From the NCBI GenBank assembly GCA_025403435.1, contig CM046332.1:186001-250000 (forward strand): a stretch of 64,000 nt of DNA, read 5' to 3'. This stretch comes from Artocarpus heterophyllus (taxonomy: Eukaryota; Streptophyta; Magnoliopsida; Rosales; Moraceae). Shown here in pieces: positions 1 to 10,417 of the stretch (positions are counted from its first letter, which is position 1; every line of letters begins with the position of its first letter). The translations under genes were made by a program, and so were the position numbers. Below the pieces are notes generated by a model. The model had not been told where the DNA came from. It was given only the letters and a program-made list of their open reading frames with translations, and made no database searches.

Positions 1-117
1 CAAAAATTCAAAAAAAATCCAACCAAATAGTCTAATAAATGTTAAAACTTTAATTATGGCACACTAATTCATCATTTATATTACACTTTAACATTAAATA
101 AATTTCGGGACGTTACA
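1..117. repeat. Possible LTR terminus running off the left edge
   Basis: The AT-rich stretch ends in CGGGACGTTACA at 106-117. This resembles the GGGACGTTACA/GGGGCGTTACA termini of Ty3-type LTRs, including the LTRs at 26397 and 32600 of this window. No second terminus or target duplication can be seen because the start lies outside the window. It could equally be chance. Confidence 0.25.
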
Positions 118-408
118 GCGCGGTATGAGTTGTGCAATTTGCTTTTGTACTTGTGCGTTGTTCTACCATAGACAACACATTTTCTTCTGTGTGGGAGGTG
201 GAATTCTTTTATCTCTTCGATCCTTTGTTGTTATGGGAAATGCTTGTGAACTAAAACTAAAATATACTTTGGAGCTCACCCCCCTCTTCCCCTTCTTCCC
301 AATACTTTCATCCTTTTCATCAAATTTAACTTATATTTTTATACCTTTCGACCTTAACCATGATGCACATTTCATCAAGGTTGCTCTTCTTTTTTCATCG
401 CGTCCAAA

Positions 409-1060
409 TTAAACGGCTCCCTTTTTGTGGAGCTCATAACCATCTTCTTGTCTAATCATTTCCTCCTCCATATCAATGAATTGCTTGTCCGACATATTGA
501 AGTAAACTAACAAAAAAATTAAAATTAATAACCCTAAATTAACATAGAAATTGTTTAGTTTAAATTAATAAAACTAAAAAAGTAATTAAAATAACTTAAT
601 TAAAACTAAACATATAAAACTAAAACTAACATATATACAAAACAAAACCAACATGTAAAACTAACATATAATAACACTAAAACTCATATATAAAAAGCAA
701 TAACACTAAAACTAAAACTTATAAAACTAAACTAATAGCAGTAAAAAAAACTAAAACTTATAAACTAAATTAACATAGAAACAATTTCAAAATATAAAAA
801 CCAAATTATTGACTAAAGAACTAATGAAGAAAATCTGTTAATAAATATAATAAATAGAAAGCAAACCAAAAATTAATACAAAACACACTATTATTTACCA
901 ATTAATGAAGAACCAGCGACAACGGGCGGAAGGCCACAACAAAGACTCAAACGTGACAGAGAGGCGATGATGACAACGTCGGCGGCACTGAGAGAGAGAA
1001 ATCAAATGGGCAAGAGAGAGGGGTACTGCTTTGAGGGGTTTGATTTTTGAATGGGCAGGC
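409..1060 (-). other. Candidate small spliced gene or gene fragment, function unknown
   Basis: On the minus strand a GC-richer, CT-rich, 5'UTR-like block (about 1060-900) is followed by very AT-rich sequence. Next comes a good acceptor (T-run then TTAG, at 507-508) and an open terminal exon 506-409, which encodes a short acidic peptide beginning MSDKQFIDMEEEM and ending at TAA 411-409. I do not recognise the peptide. Exon 1 and the donor were not pinned down. Reading this as a terminal exon is inference. It could be a transposon-captured fragment or chance. No other gene is visible in 118-1330. Confidence 0.2.
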
Positions 1061-1376
1061 AATTAATGAAATACTTTAGAGGATTGTTTCTATAAAATTG
1101 TCGTAATATCTTAACATTAGAAAGTATCGTATAAAGTAGCAAAGGAAACCATCTTTTTATTTAGCCCCGCATAAAGCAACACTTATTGTAGTTATGTTTA
1201 ACTTTTGAAGCATAGAACGAAATTTCAATGACATCAGTTACGAAATAGAGGAAAAGCTTCTCAATTTTTTTGGGCCACAAATAATTGAAGGACAATGTGT
1301 TTTGTTTAACATATGACAGTATTTATTAAGCATGGCCAAATATTTTGATTTATGTATTGGCTTCTTTGATTTGCAG

Positions 1377-1792
1377 AGTATGGCGTGGGATGTGAAGTGT
1401 CAACATGTGGTGATGTTTACAGCTATGGAATTCTCTTATTGGAGATGTATACCGGCAAGAGGCCTACGGATGGTATGTTCAGAGATGATTTTAAGTTGCA
1501 CAACTTTGTTTTGACGGCTTTGCCAGAACATCTGGAAGAAGTATTAGATCCAAGGCTCCTTCAAACGGAAGACGGGGGAGACGAAAATAACTTTTTTTAT
1601 TACGATTATCGCATTCAAAATCAAATGATTTGCAAGATCTTGATATCTATCCTTGAGATAGGAGTTGCTTGCTCTGCAAACTTGCCAGGAGAAAGAATGA
1701 GGATTAAAAATGTTGTTTCTGAATTATCTCGCCTAAGGGACACACTTCTGAAAACCATGATGCCAAGAAATGATCATGCGAGTACAACGTAA
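1377..1792 (+). pseudogene. Orphan kinase exon 2 of an LRR-XII receptor-like kinase
   Basis: A TTTGCAG acceptor at 1370-1376 is followed by an open exon that starts in phase 1 with AG, completing the Glu of APE. It then reads YGVGCEVSTCGDVYSYGILLLE...TGKRPTD and ends at TAA 1790-1792. This matches exon 2 of the intact gene at 62450-62931 in position, phase and motifs (kinase subdomains IX-XI), so it is the C-terminal part of an Xa21/FLS2-like RLK. The LRR and N-lobe exon is absent from the 1.3 kb upstream, whereas the intact paralogue's intron is only 366 bp. Either the gene is truncated or exon 1 lies left of the window behind a transposon-filled intron. The exon itself has no stop or frameshift. 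Confidence 0.8.
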
Positions 1793-2680
1793 GCAGTATG
1801 CATCATCTAATTCTCGTTACAGAATATAATACTTGATAAGTTTTTTAACACCTATTCTCCCTGGACTTCTAAATGTTTCAACTTCCATCTCTGAAATTTT
1901 ATCATGAAAGTTTGGTCGTTAAATTGACAAAAGTAAAATAATATTGAACTCAAATAGCTAACATGGGTAAGATTTTGAATGAAATAACTATAGTCTTTTC
2001 CTATAAAAATTAGCTTGAATCTCATTTCACTTGGCTCTAATCATTAACCGGATTCTTTGTTGGCTGGGTTTTCATCTATCAGAGACCCTTTTGATGCGAT
2101 GTTGCTGTTGGAGAGTAGTCAGGTTCCTCTGCATGCTGGTGCTGGCTTTTCTTAGTGTTTACCTATGTTTCTCTGTCTACTTTTATCTTGTCTGTGATAG
2201 TATTTTAATTCCCTTTTGGTTTTTGTTGATTTCTTTTTTATTCTTTCCAAAGAGAGTTCTGGATTAAGGATTGAGACTTATAAACATATATTTGAAGAAG
2301 AACAATGTAGGATAAGTAAGTAATAGATTTAACAAACCATGCAATTCTCCGACCTGGATAACAACAGACAAGATAAATTTGCAAATAGTGATGTTTTTCT
2401 TGATGATTAGAGCTCAAAGTGGTTAAGTGATGCCACCTCTGATTTGATATGTTAACTAACAGTTGTAATTTTGAATTCATGACTAGTTGAAAAAAGAAAG
2501 GCAATATTTGGGAAAAAAAAAGGAAGACAATATTCTTCTAAAACTTCTTTGATTTTGACCATGTTACTCATTCATTTCGGATAATAGAGGAGGGGGGAAA
2601 AACGTGAAGAGGTAGCGGGTTTTAAACAGGGTAAAAGAGGGGGATAAATTTTAACAGCTTTTTCTTAAAAACTGTAAGAA
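1793..2680. other. Non-coding stretch after the RLK exon
   Basis: No supported gene. A T-rich stretch at 2030-2270 has a transcript-like base composition but matches no family I recognise. Confidence 0.4.
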
Positions 2681-2993
2681 ATGATTATAGTGGGATTGCC
2701 ACTCGCAATTGTTGCATTTAGTGGTTTTTTGGCTACAAAAGACATAAATAAAATAAATGATGGAAAATGCTTACATACGTTGTTTGGGGGTTGAATTCGA
2801 GTGCGATGACAAGCTCAAGAATATGAAAAAGATACTTTCACTTAGTTTTAATGACAAATCATATGAGTTGAAGTCTTGTTTATTATATCCAAGCTTGTTG
2901 GCAGAAGATTGGGTAATTCCTAAACAAATGTTAATTAAGTTATGGATTACTAGTGGTTTTTTTGAGGAAATTAAATTTTGGGGATTAGATTAA
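2681..2993 (+). pseudogene. NB-ARC fragment of an RPM1-like CC-NB-LRR gene
   Basis: One frame from 2693 gives GLPLAIVAFSGFLATKD, the GLPL motif of NB-ARC. The next frame, from about 2757, gives GVEFECDDKLKNMKKILSLS...YELKSCLLY and then LIKLWITSGFFEE. This corresponds to the ARC2 segment of RPM1-like NLRs and aligns residue for residue with the CNL at 10418-13205 (NMKRILTLSFSDLSYSLKSCFL). The two halves are in different frames, with a stop between them. There is no P-loop, kinase-2 or LRR, so this is a short relic of a cluster member. It lies on the opposite strand to the large CNL. Confidence 0.75.
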
Positions 2994-3364
2994 TAATTGG
3001 AACAAAAAACATGATTGTTCGGTTCTTTATTAAAAGAAAATGTATCCTAAAAAAAGATTTAATTCCTTTTACTACCATGCTAAATTGGATATAGCATAAA
3101 TAAGTGAAACTTACACTTTCATTGGGTGTTTTTCCATAGAACTTAAGCATAGTGAATAGGAATTTGGATCAGAACGTAGGAATTATTCCTATAGTATGAA
3201 TAGTTTTCAAAATAAAATGTTTTAAATATTTTTCATGTAATATATAAATGTTTGTTTATGCATTATGTTATAGTATGCGATGTCATGTCATACTACATAC
3301 TAATAAGTCCAGTGAAATCAGTAAGAACAAGTTAAGTTTGAATTTCATATCAATCTCTCGATCT

Positions 3365-6300
3365 TATAATGATCGAGAAAATCCTAGAATTAAATAATAT
3401 AATTTATATATTTGAATCAAGGATTTTTCTAAAAAATTCATGTAAGGATTTTTCTAAAAAATTCATGTATGAATTTTGTGACTAAAGGACTTATGGAATT
3501 AATATAAGAATATTCTAAAAATTTTATAGTAAATTTAATTTTAAATTTATTAACTTTCATGATTCAATAAATTGATTGATAAATTTTACTACAACTTAAG
3601 ACGAAAGAAATTTCAGTCCTAAATAACTCAAGAAATTCAATTATAAAAATTTCTAAGGGTAGTATAAATTTAGCAGTGTATCAGAAAACATTCTAATGCA
3701 TATTTGATCTTTAATTACTTATTAATTTAAAATCAAAACGTGAGTAGTAATTTTGGTAAGAAATGCTACACGAATTCAGAAAGTGACACGATTAAAAACT
3801 ATGTCATTATCGAGTCTAGATACTAAAAAAATCAAGTATAGATTTTTATTAAGTTTAGGATAAATTTTAAGACTCATCACAGTCAAAATTAGTACATGAT
3901 TAAACTTATATTGATATTGGTTCATACTGTGGTTGGCGTGTCACTGTATTTGAAAAAATAAGAGGAGACCTGTCAGATATTAAAATCTCCTATCAACAAA
4001 GTTAGTCATTACTGATAGTATAAAAATTATCTACTTACGAGAAAACTTGAAAGAAAGCACAAGTTACAATTAGTAATCCCTAATTTAAGCTTCACTTAAT
4101 GATGCTTGTACCTATTGCTTATATGAGATACAAATCTCACCTACCATAGTTAGAGTATGGTGCCAACATTAAGGACATTAAGCCAAGCTTAAGCTTCAAC
4201 TAAGTCACTTAAGAGATCAATTAAACTAAGGTTAGGTGGGGACACTAATTAAGTTTGATCAATAAATAGGTGTCCAAGCACCAGATGACATCTTTTCATC
4301 ATTTTCCTCCCCCATTTCTCTTCCTTATTTGTGCATTCCAAGATGTGTCTAAGAAAAAAAAATTTCTCCAATTTTCCCTTTCCAAAACCTAACTCAAATC
4401 AAGCTCAAGTCTCACTAAGAAGTTTTCCTCTTCCTCACCTTCCAAAAAACCAGGCCTACTGCAAGTTTTCCCCAAGAAAATTTTCTCATATTTCGTTGCC
4501 CAAGAACTGGTTCTCCTCTAAACAAGTCTTTAAAAATTTTCCCTTTATTTCTCCCTAAGATCATTCATCAAAGAAGAAGAAAAAGGAGAAGAACAAGTAT
4601 GGAATAGAGAAAGGGGAAAGTTGGATCTTTTTTACCAATTTAAAGGGTAAATTTTAATCCTTTTTCTTTTATTTAACTAGACAAATCAAGATTAGATTTT
4701 CATGCAAAAAGTTGGTATTTTATAGTGTTGACAAAGAAGAAGGAGGAACAAGTAGCCCTAGATCAAATCACCAAGGAATTGTCATCAAGGTAAGAATCCT
4801 AAATTTTGTCCTTAAATATACTAAGGTTAAAGTTTACATTTTTATGAGTAATTTGATGATTGAGTGAGAAAATGATTTGTAATAATTATTTATGTGTTTG
4901 TTGGTTTAGTTTATGCATATGTGTTATAAAAAGTTAGTGCTTGCATGATAAGTTTATGTTTTTGCACGTTTTAGTTCGTGGAAAATTTTTTCACAAACTT
5001 TGAACGCTTGAATGGAGGCCTTAGAGTCATTTTTTAAAACTTTTCCGAACACAGAACTTTTAGTTTTTGATGTTTTGAACAAAACCCCATGACTAAGTAA
5101 AAATGCAATTTTCAAACTAAATAGGCTTTCAAAGTAGTTTTTATGAATTGTCCAAAGCAATCCCAAAAACTACACTAAGCAGTCCCAAAACTACCTAAAG
5201 CAGTTTGTGAAAAACTGCTAAAGAATAGTTTTGGTGTGTTGGAATTGTTTTGATGTTTTCGAACCATTTCGGGTCCGAATTTCTTGTTTTGCCAACATAA
5301 AAGTTTTAGATTACGACGAGATGAATAACTTTTGTGAAGAAATATTTCCCAAAATCTGCCTCTAAAATATAGTTACTGCTAGTTCTCTAAAACTACCCAA
5401 AAATTGTATTTTTGAGTTAAAAACAATTTTTAAGTTTCGGGTTGTTTCAAGACGGAGTTGCAATTTTCGTCAAACATAAAAGTTTTAGTTTTCAACAAAA
5501 TGAAGAACTTTTGTGAAGAAAGTTTTATAAAAATTTGCCTTTAAAATGGACTTTAATTAGGATTTATAAAAAGCAGTCAAAACTTTTTAATCGGTAAAAT
5601 TTGTAAAATTTAACCAGAAGGCAATTATGCCAAATACGGTAAATGGGACTTTTAAACGAGCATGAAAATCATTAAGTCACATATTTAAAACAAGTGATTT
5701 TCATGGAGGAAAAACTTTAAAAGAAAAACTGCCTTTAACATATTATTTTACATTAAATTTCTAAAATTAACCGAAAAAGTACCTTATGGTACTAATTTTC
5801 ATAAACAAAGATTGCGTGACTATACAATTGTATTTTTCAACAAACCAAGGAATTACAACATTTTAGAAAGATTATATAAGCTCAATATTTAGTGGTATAC
5901 CGATTTCGGGCATTATTTTATAGGGCAATTTTTAGTTGAAGCTTAAAGTTATATGGAAGAGATTTTCCAAAGATAAACTTTGATAGTTTTCAATATGACA
6001 TTAATTCAGCTATTATATAAATCTGATACACTAAAGTCTTGGCACCATAATGCTAGGCACAATTCCAATGCCTGTTTCAGTCTAAAAGGCTGCTCGGATT
6101 ATAGTTTCAACAATATAGTACATATGACATCATGGAATCATTTTTGGGCCTAATGGGCTTAGAACCAATTACGAACCTATTAGATGGATTTGGAATATGG
6201 CTAATTAGAACTTAGTAAAAGAATCATGAATTTAGGAAATGTTTAATTTAGTTGATTGAGGTCATATAAATAGAATGACAATAGATAATTAATTAATTGT

Positions 6301-7449
6301 TTTTAAATTAATTAATTATCAATTTTAATATGAACTAATGGCAATTAAGGAAAAAATTAAATATTATGTGGATTTAGTAGAATAATTAATTCTTGTAATA
6401 GAAATAGTGATTTTTATGATCCTTTGATTGAAGGAAAATACTAATGGGAATAGTGCTCAAAGTGCCAACATTTGTGCTAAAATCTAAATAGCATAAAATA
6501 AAATATTCCTACACTCTCTTAATGAGTGTTTTGTACAGATTTGTTTCCATTAGAGAAAAAAGGAATTCAGGATTTATAGGGAAGCCTACTTCACTAAAAT
6601 AGGTACGTAAGAATTTCTCCTACAGTAGTAATCATGTTTAAAGTAGTAATCATGTTTAAATTCTAGTCATAGTATGCTATGTCATGTCATATCCCATGCT
6701 CATTGAATTGTCTAGTGAAACTTTTAAGAATAAATAACTAAGAGAGTCATACCAACCTCTCAGGGAGGCTTAAACTTTAAAAATAAAAGATAAATTAAAT
6801 TTGGTCACGGGGTTGTTGGACCTTGCAAATCTTAACATCTCGTTGATCACGCGCAACCAGTACGACTACTCTAGCCTGATAAATAATAAGACAAGATCAT
6901 AACTGAGCATAATCAGGATATGTATTTTTAATGTTATTACATGCTATTTCAAATATTTTACAAGTTATTATTTCCACTTGCTGAGCGAAAACTCATTCAA
7001 AAATATTCATACTGTAGGCAAACAACCTGCCAGTAATGTTTAATGGACGGTGGCGTAGTGGCGAACGACTAGAGTGGAGTCATGGGAAATGGATATCACG
7101 TGCTTATTTTCAACACACAGTTTTTCATAATTATGACAATTTTGATATTATATATAACCGTATGACTCTAGTACCGGGTATGTTTTAGATAACTGTTAAA
7201 CCTCTATGTTATGTTACTATTTTTGTTGCAATAAAAAAAAAGTAGAAAGAGTTTTAAATCAAAATTTGCTAGCAAAATTAATTTTAAAAAATATAGTTAT
7301 AAAAAAAGTAAGAATAGTTTTAAATTAAAATTAACTAGCAAAGTTAACTTTTAACAAGATAGTTTAAAAAAAGTTCTACAAAATTAAGTAATCTAAGTAA
7401 ATGTATGTTTAAGTAATTAAGTAATGGCCACATAAGTAGAGTCATTACA
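3365..7449 (+). repeat. Solo LTR of a long-LTR Ty3/gypsy family, 4,085 bp
   Basis: The start (TATAATGATCGAGAAAATCC, with TG decayed to TA) matches the 3' LTR start of the gypsy element at 41749. The end (GTCATTACA) matches 34825-34833. The flanking 5-mers are GATCT (3360-3364) and GACCT (7450-7454). The uninterrupted homologue at about 25816 reads CTCTCGACCTACAGG, so GACCT is the target duplication with one mutated base. No internal domain lies between the ends. An LTR promoter TATA-like site lies near 4259. The long LTR size fits chromoviruses of the Tekay/Del type (family knowledge). Confidence 0.7.
6284..6320. repeat. Perfect 15-bp AT-rich inverted repeat in the long LTR
   Basis: GATAATTAATTAATT and its reverse complement flank a 7-nt loop. 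The same structure occurs in the LTR copy at 25292-25328, with a different loop but an intact stem. Confidence 0.7.
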
Positions 7450-7750
7450 GACCTAATGGGCAGACTTACATTAAGAATAATAATTTAAATCATGGTGTCG
7501 TTTAGGGCCTTGCAAACCTAAACTTTTCAATAATCACGGGCAACTGATACGAATACTCGAGCCCATAAGAATATTAATATGACATGATCATAATAAAACA
7601 CAACTGGCACATGCATGTTTTACGATATGTTTTCATAAATATTTTGCAAGATGTAGTTTCTACTTGCTTAGCGAAATGTCATGCCCCACTAATCGACAAA
7701 GAGGCTGCTCTATTGTCTTGGGCATTTTTTGAGAGTAGGATTGGCCTAAG

Positions 7751-7763
7751 GAAGATTCTAGAA
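7751..7763. promoter_or_regulatory. Perfect three-unit heat-shock element in a solo LTR
   Basis: The sequence reads GAA-GA-TTC-TA-GAA, exactly the nGAAnnTTCnnGAAn consensus for HSF binding. It lies about 290 bp upstream of the LTR TATA box. The following 200 bp are rich in further CTAGAA half-sites (about 7800-7940). Confidence 0.5.
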
Positions 7764-8049
7764 AGGTCCAGAGTGATCTGCACCGTTCCATAGCATTCCA
7801 TCAGGTTCTACCTAGTCTAGAAGCATCTTGAAGAACCTAGAAGGTCCTGGAAGACTTAAGAGTACTCTAGAACTCTCCAAAACTTTAGAAGCACTTAGGA
7901 AATATGTAGAGTAGTGTAGAATTCTCTAGAACACTCTACACTTGTAAATATCTTCCTTACTTTGCTATAACATTCTAGATAGGGATTAGCAACCATCGGA
8001 TTAGTGCCATGTGCTTCAATCTAGACCGTTCATTTGTTAAGAGGATGCC

Positions 8050-8058
8050 TATAAATAG
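8050..8058 (+). promoter_or_regulatory. TATA box of the 607-bp solo LTR
   Basis: TATAAATAG lies in the 3' third of the LTR, the expected U3/R position. Sequence seen directly; function inferred. Confidence 0.45.
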
Positions 8059-9064
8059 GACCGACCCTTTCATTTGTAAACCATCCAAGAAATCCAAGAA
8101 TCAAAGCCTTGTAAAGTTCTCTTAAACTTAATACAACATTTCTAGCCTTCCATTCAAAGTTCTCCTTGTTCTCTCTTATGTTCCCTTATATTCAAGGCAA
8201 GTGTGTGAACGAGTTAGCCTGACTTAGCATCGGAACAGTGCTAAAGCCACACGGGTAGCTTTGGAGAAATTAAGCTCGTGACAGAAAGCTCACCTAAATA
8301 TGTTTATGATGTAGCTAAGCAACCGACAAGTAACATCTGATGAATGGTGGTACAGCGACGAACGAGTAGTGGAGATGGATAATAGATACCACGCGCATTT
8401 TAATTTTGCATTTAGTGGAATAGATACCAAAAAGTAGGAATTTTTATAATCAATCACGAGCATTATGCTAGCACAATTGATATGAAAATGTCCGAGTTGT
8501 TTGCCACGTTGTCTCTATCTTTTTTTTTTTTTTAATTTTTCTTTTTGGTGATTGAAAAGATAACAAATATGGTTTTGATAAAATTGTGAATAAAAATGAA
8601 ATGAACTTTGGTTTGCTAATAGGTTCACATTCTATTACAGTGGTTTCCATGTGATTATGGTGTAACAAATTCATTTTATGCTTTATCTTACTAATAAAGA
8701 AAATATACAGCAAGACAATTACTAGGGTAAGAGGATGCGATGCCTTCGTAGGTTGATTGATAAATGCAAGATGCTCTACAATTTTTATAAACTCTCTATT
8801 GGATAAGAGAATTTGACACTCAGACTTCTCTTCTGCAAATATATCTTTCATGCTCAATCTCTGACTATCATTTTTTGTTTCATGAAAGAACAACGAATAG
8901 AATGCAAAGCTATTGTATACTTACGTGCCTATTAATTAAAATACTTGAACTTATACTTTTGCAGTATAATTTTTTTTTACGATGTAGAAAATAAAAAGGT
9001 ATTTTGGTATAAAAATTATATGGTGATCTAATAAAATTTTGTTGCATGCACAAACTTCCAAATA

Positions 9065-9378
9065 ATGAATAATATCAGAACGTTTCATTTATTCTCTTTC
9101 AGAGTTTAGATAAAGAAAAGCACTTCTATTGAGAAGGTCCAAATAGCCAAAGCAGATGACTAGGCCAACACACAACCACAAGACACTTGAAAGCCGAATT
9201 AACGACAGAATCAAATCACACAGATTAACAGAAAAATTAAAATTAAATTAACACAAACCTGCAGGGAGCTATAAAAGCAGTCTTGCCAGATGATCACAAT
9301 GGCCAAATTAAATTAAGCTAAACTGGTCTGCTTAGAGATAGCCAGATCACAACTCCCCGCGAACGATCTCCAGTAACT
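9065..9378 (-). other. Predicted 3'UTR exons of the CNL gene
   Basis: The minus strand shows an acceptor TATTTTAG ending at 9379, an exon 9378-9259, a donor CTGCAG/GTTTGT at 9258, an acceptor GGCCTAG ending at 9160, and a last exon from 9159 with AATAAA at 9093-9088. A donor AAG/GTATGG lies just after the CNL stop, at 10399. 3'UTR introns are common in RPM1-like genes (family knowledge). The exon chain is inferred from splice signals and from its conservation in the second copy. Confidence 0.4.
9088..9093 (-). terminator. Polyadenylation signal AATAAA for the CNL transcript
   Basis: AATAAA on the minus strand, inside the last predicted 3'UTR exon. Confidence 0.35.
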
Positions 9379-10417
9379 CTAAAATACAGGACAGAATAAT
9401 TTTGTTATGATTTAGTATATTTAATTGCAAAACATAATTAATTGGCAATATAAATCAATTATGATGCATATAAAAAGAAAATGAAAATCAGTTTTCGACT
9501 TTTCTCCAAAAAAACAAAAAAAAGAAAAAAAATTTCACACCGGTTTAAAATAGTTGTTATAAGTATCATAGTTTGATAAGTATGGCTGGAATTAACTTTT
9601 TTATTCAAATACTATAGCTTGTTAGAGCTTTACACTATAGTAATTTTTTGCTTTTTATTTAACATGTGAGAGTTTTATATTATTTGATAACCACAAAATT
9701 AGTTCTAAGATTTCAAGCCATGACAATAATTGTGTTGGATATACTCATTGTTTTCCTTCAAACACTTTTTTTTTAGTCCCTAAACTGAAATACTTAATTA
9801 CTTAAAAAAAAGAGTAAAAATAAAGAAGCTTAAGGAGGGCTCGGGTGAGGGAGAAGGAAAAAAGAAAATGGTTATTAATACCTATCGTTAAACTTTAGAG
9901 TCTCTCCTACTTTGCTCCTATTTTAAAAGTCACTATTTTTATGGCTTCAAACTTTTAAATCTCCTCAATTTGCCCTTGGAACTTTAAAATCACAACTTTG
10001 TCCCCCCTAAACTTTCAAAGCTTCGCACTTCAACCCTTGAAGTTTCGATTTTTTTGTTCAAATAGACAGAATTAAGCCAACATGATTTGCCCCTAAATCT
10101 TGTTTTTGCCTTTATAGGAGACCAATGTGTAAAGAATATAGGTTTAATTTCGTCTATTTAAAAAAAAAAATGGGAGGTTTAGGAAGCAAAATGAAGAGTT
10201 TTGACAGTTTAAGGGGTAAATTTAAAAAATTCAAGGGGTAAAGTATAATAGATCTTAAAATTTAGGAGCTATTGGTGTAAATAACCAAAAAAAGAAAGCT
10301 CGTAACTTGAAAAAAAATAATCATAACACCAAAGACAAAATTAAAAATGCTAGAAGAAATAGTAAACCTGCCATTGTAGAGATACGAAACCACCCATACC
10401 TTCTGACTTTGTAAAAT

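Larger units (their letters stand above)
7677..8283 (+). repeat. Solo LTR, 607 bp, of a second LTR-retrotransposon family
   Basis: It begins TGTCATGCCCC and ends GCTCGTGACA, giving TGTCA/TGACA terminal inverted repeats. It is flanked by GAAA (7673-7676 and 8284-8287), a 4-bp match that may be a decayed 5-bp target duplication. It interrupts the older LTR, whose sequence resumes at 8284. It contains a TATA box (TATAAATAG, 8050-8058) and a perfect heat-shock element at 7751-7763. No internal coding sequence accompanies it. Confidence 0.7.
3150..8410 (+). repeat. Old long LTR (Ty3 family), split by two nested LTR insertions
   Basis: Segments 3150-3364, 7450-7676 and 8284-about 8410 are consecutive parts of one older LTR. 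They resemble positions about 6640-6790, 6800-7010 and 7010-7110 of the solo LTR that interrupts them, and also 25690-26110. The first break is the 3365-7449 solo LTR and the second the 7677-8283 solo LTR. The outer ends are diffuse, so the outer limits are approximate. Confidence 0.6.
8636..9850 (-). repeat. CNL 3' flank, first copy of a duplicated block
   Basis: This block recurs with point differences and small indels at about 23510-24900. On the minus strand it is the 3' flank of the CNL gene and contains the predicted 3'UTR exons. The 141-codon open frame within it (8468-8893, minus) is not conserved in the second copy, so I do not call it a gene. Confidence 0.65.

Noticed and set aside
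8468..8893. 141-codon open frame on the minus strand
   Set aside because: It lies in the CNL 3' flank. The homologous frame at 23557-23763 diverges by indels and stops, and no domain is visible.
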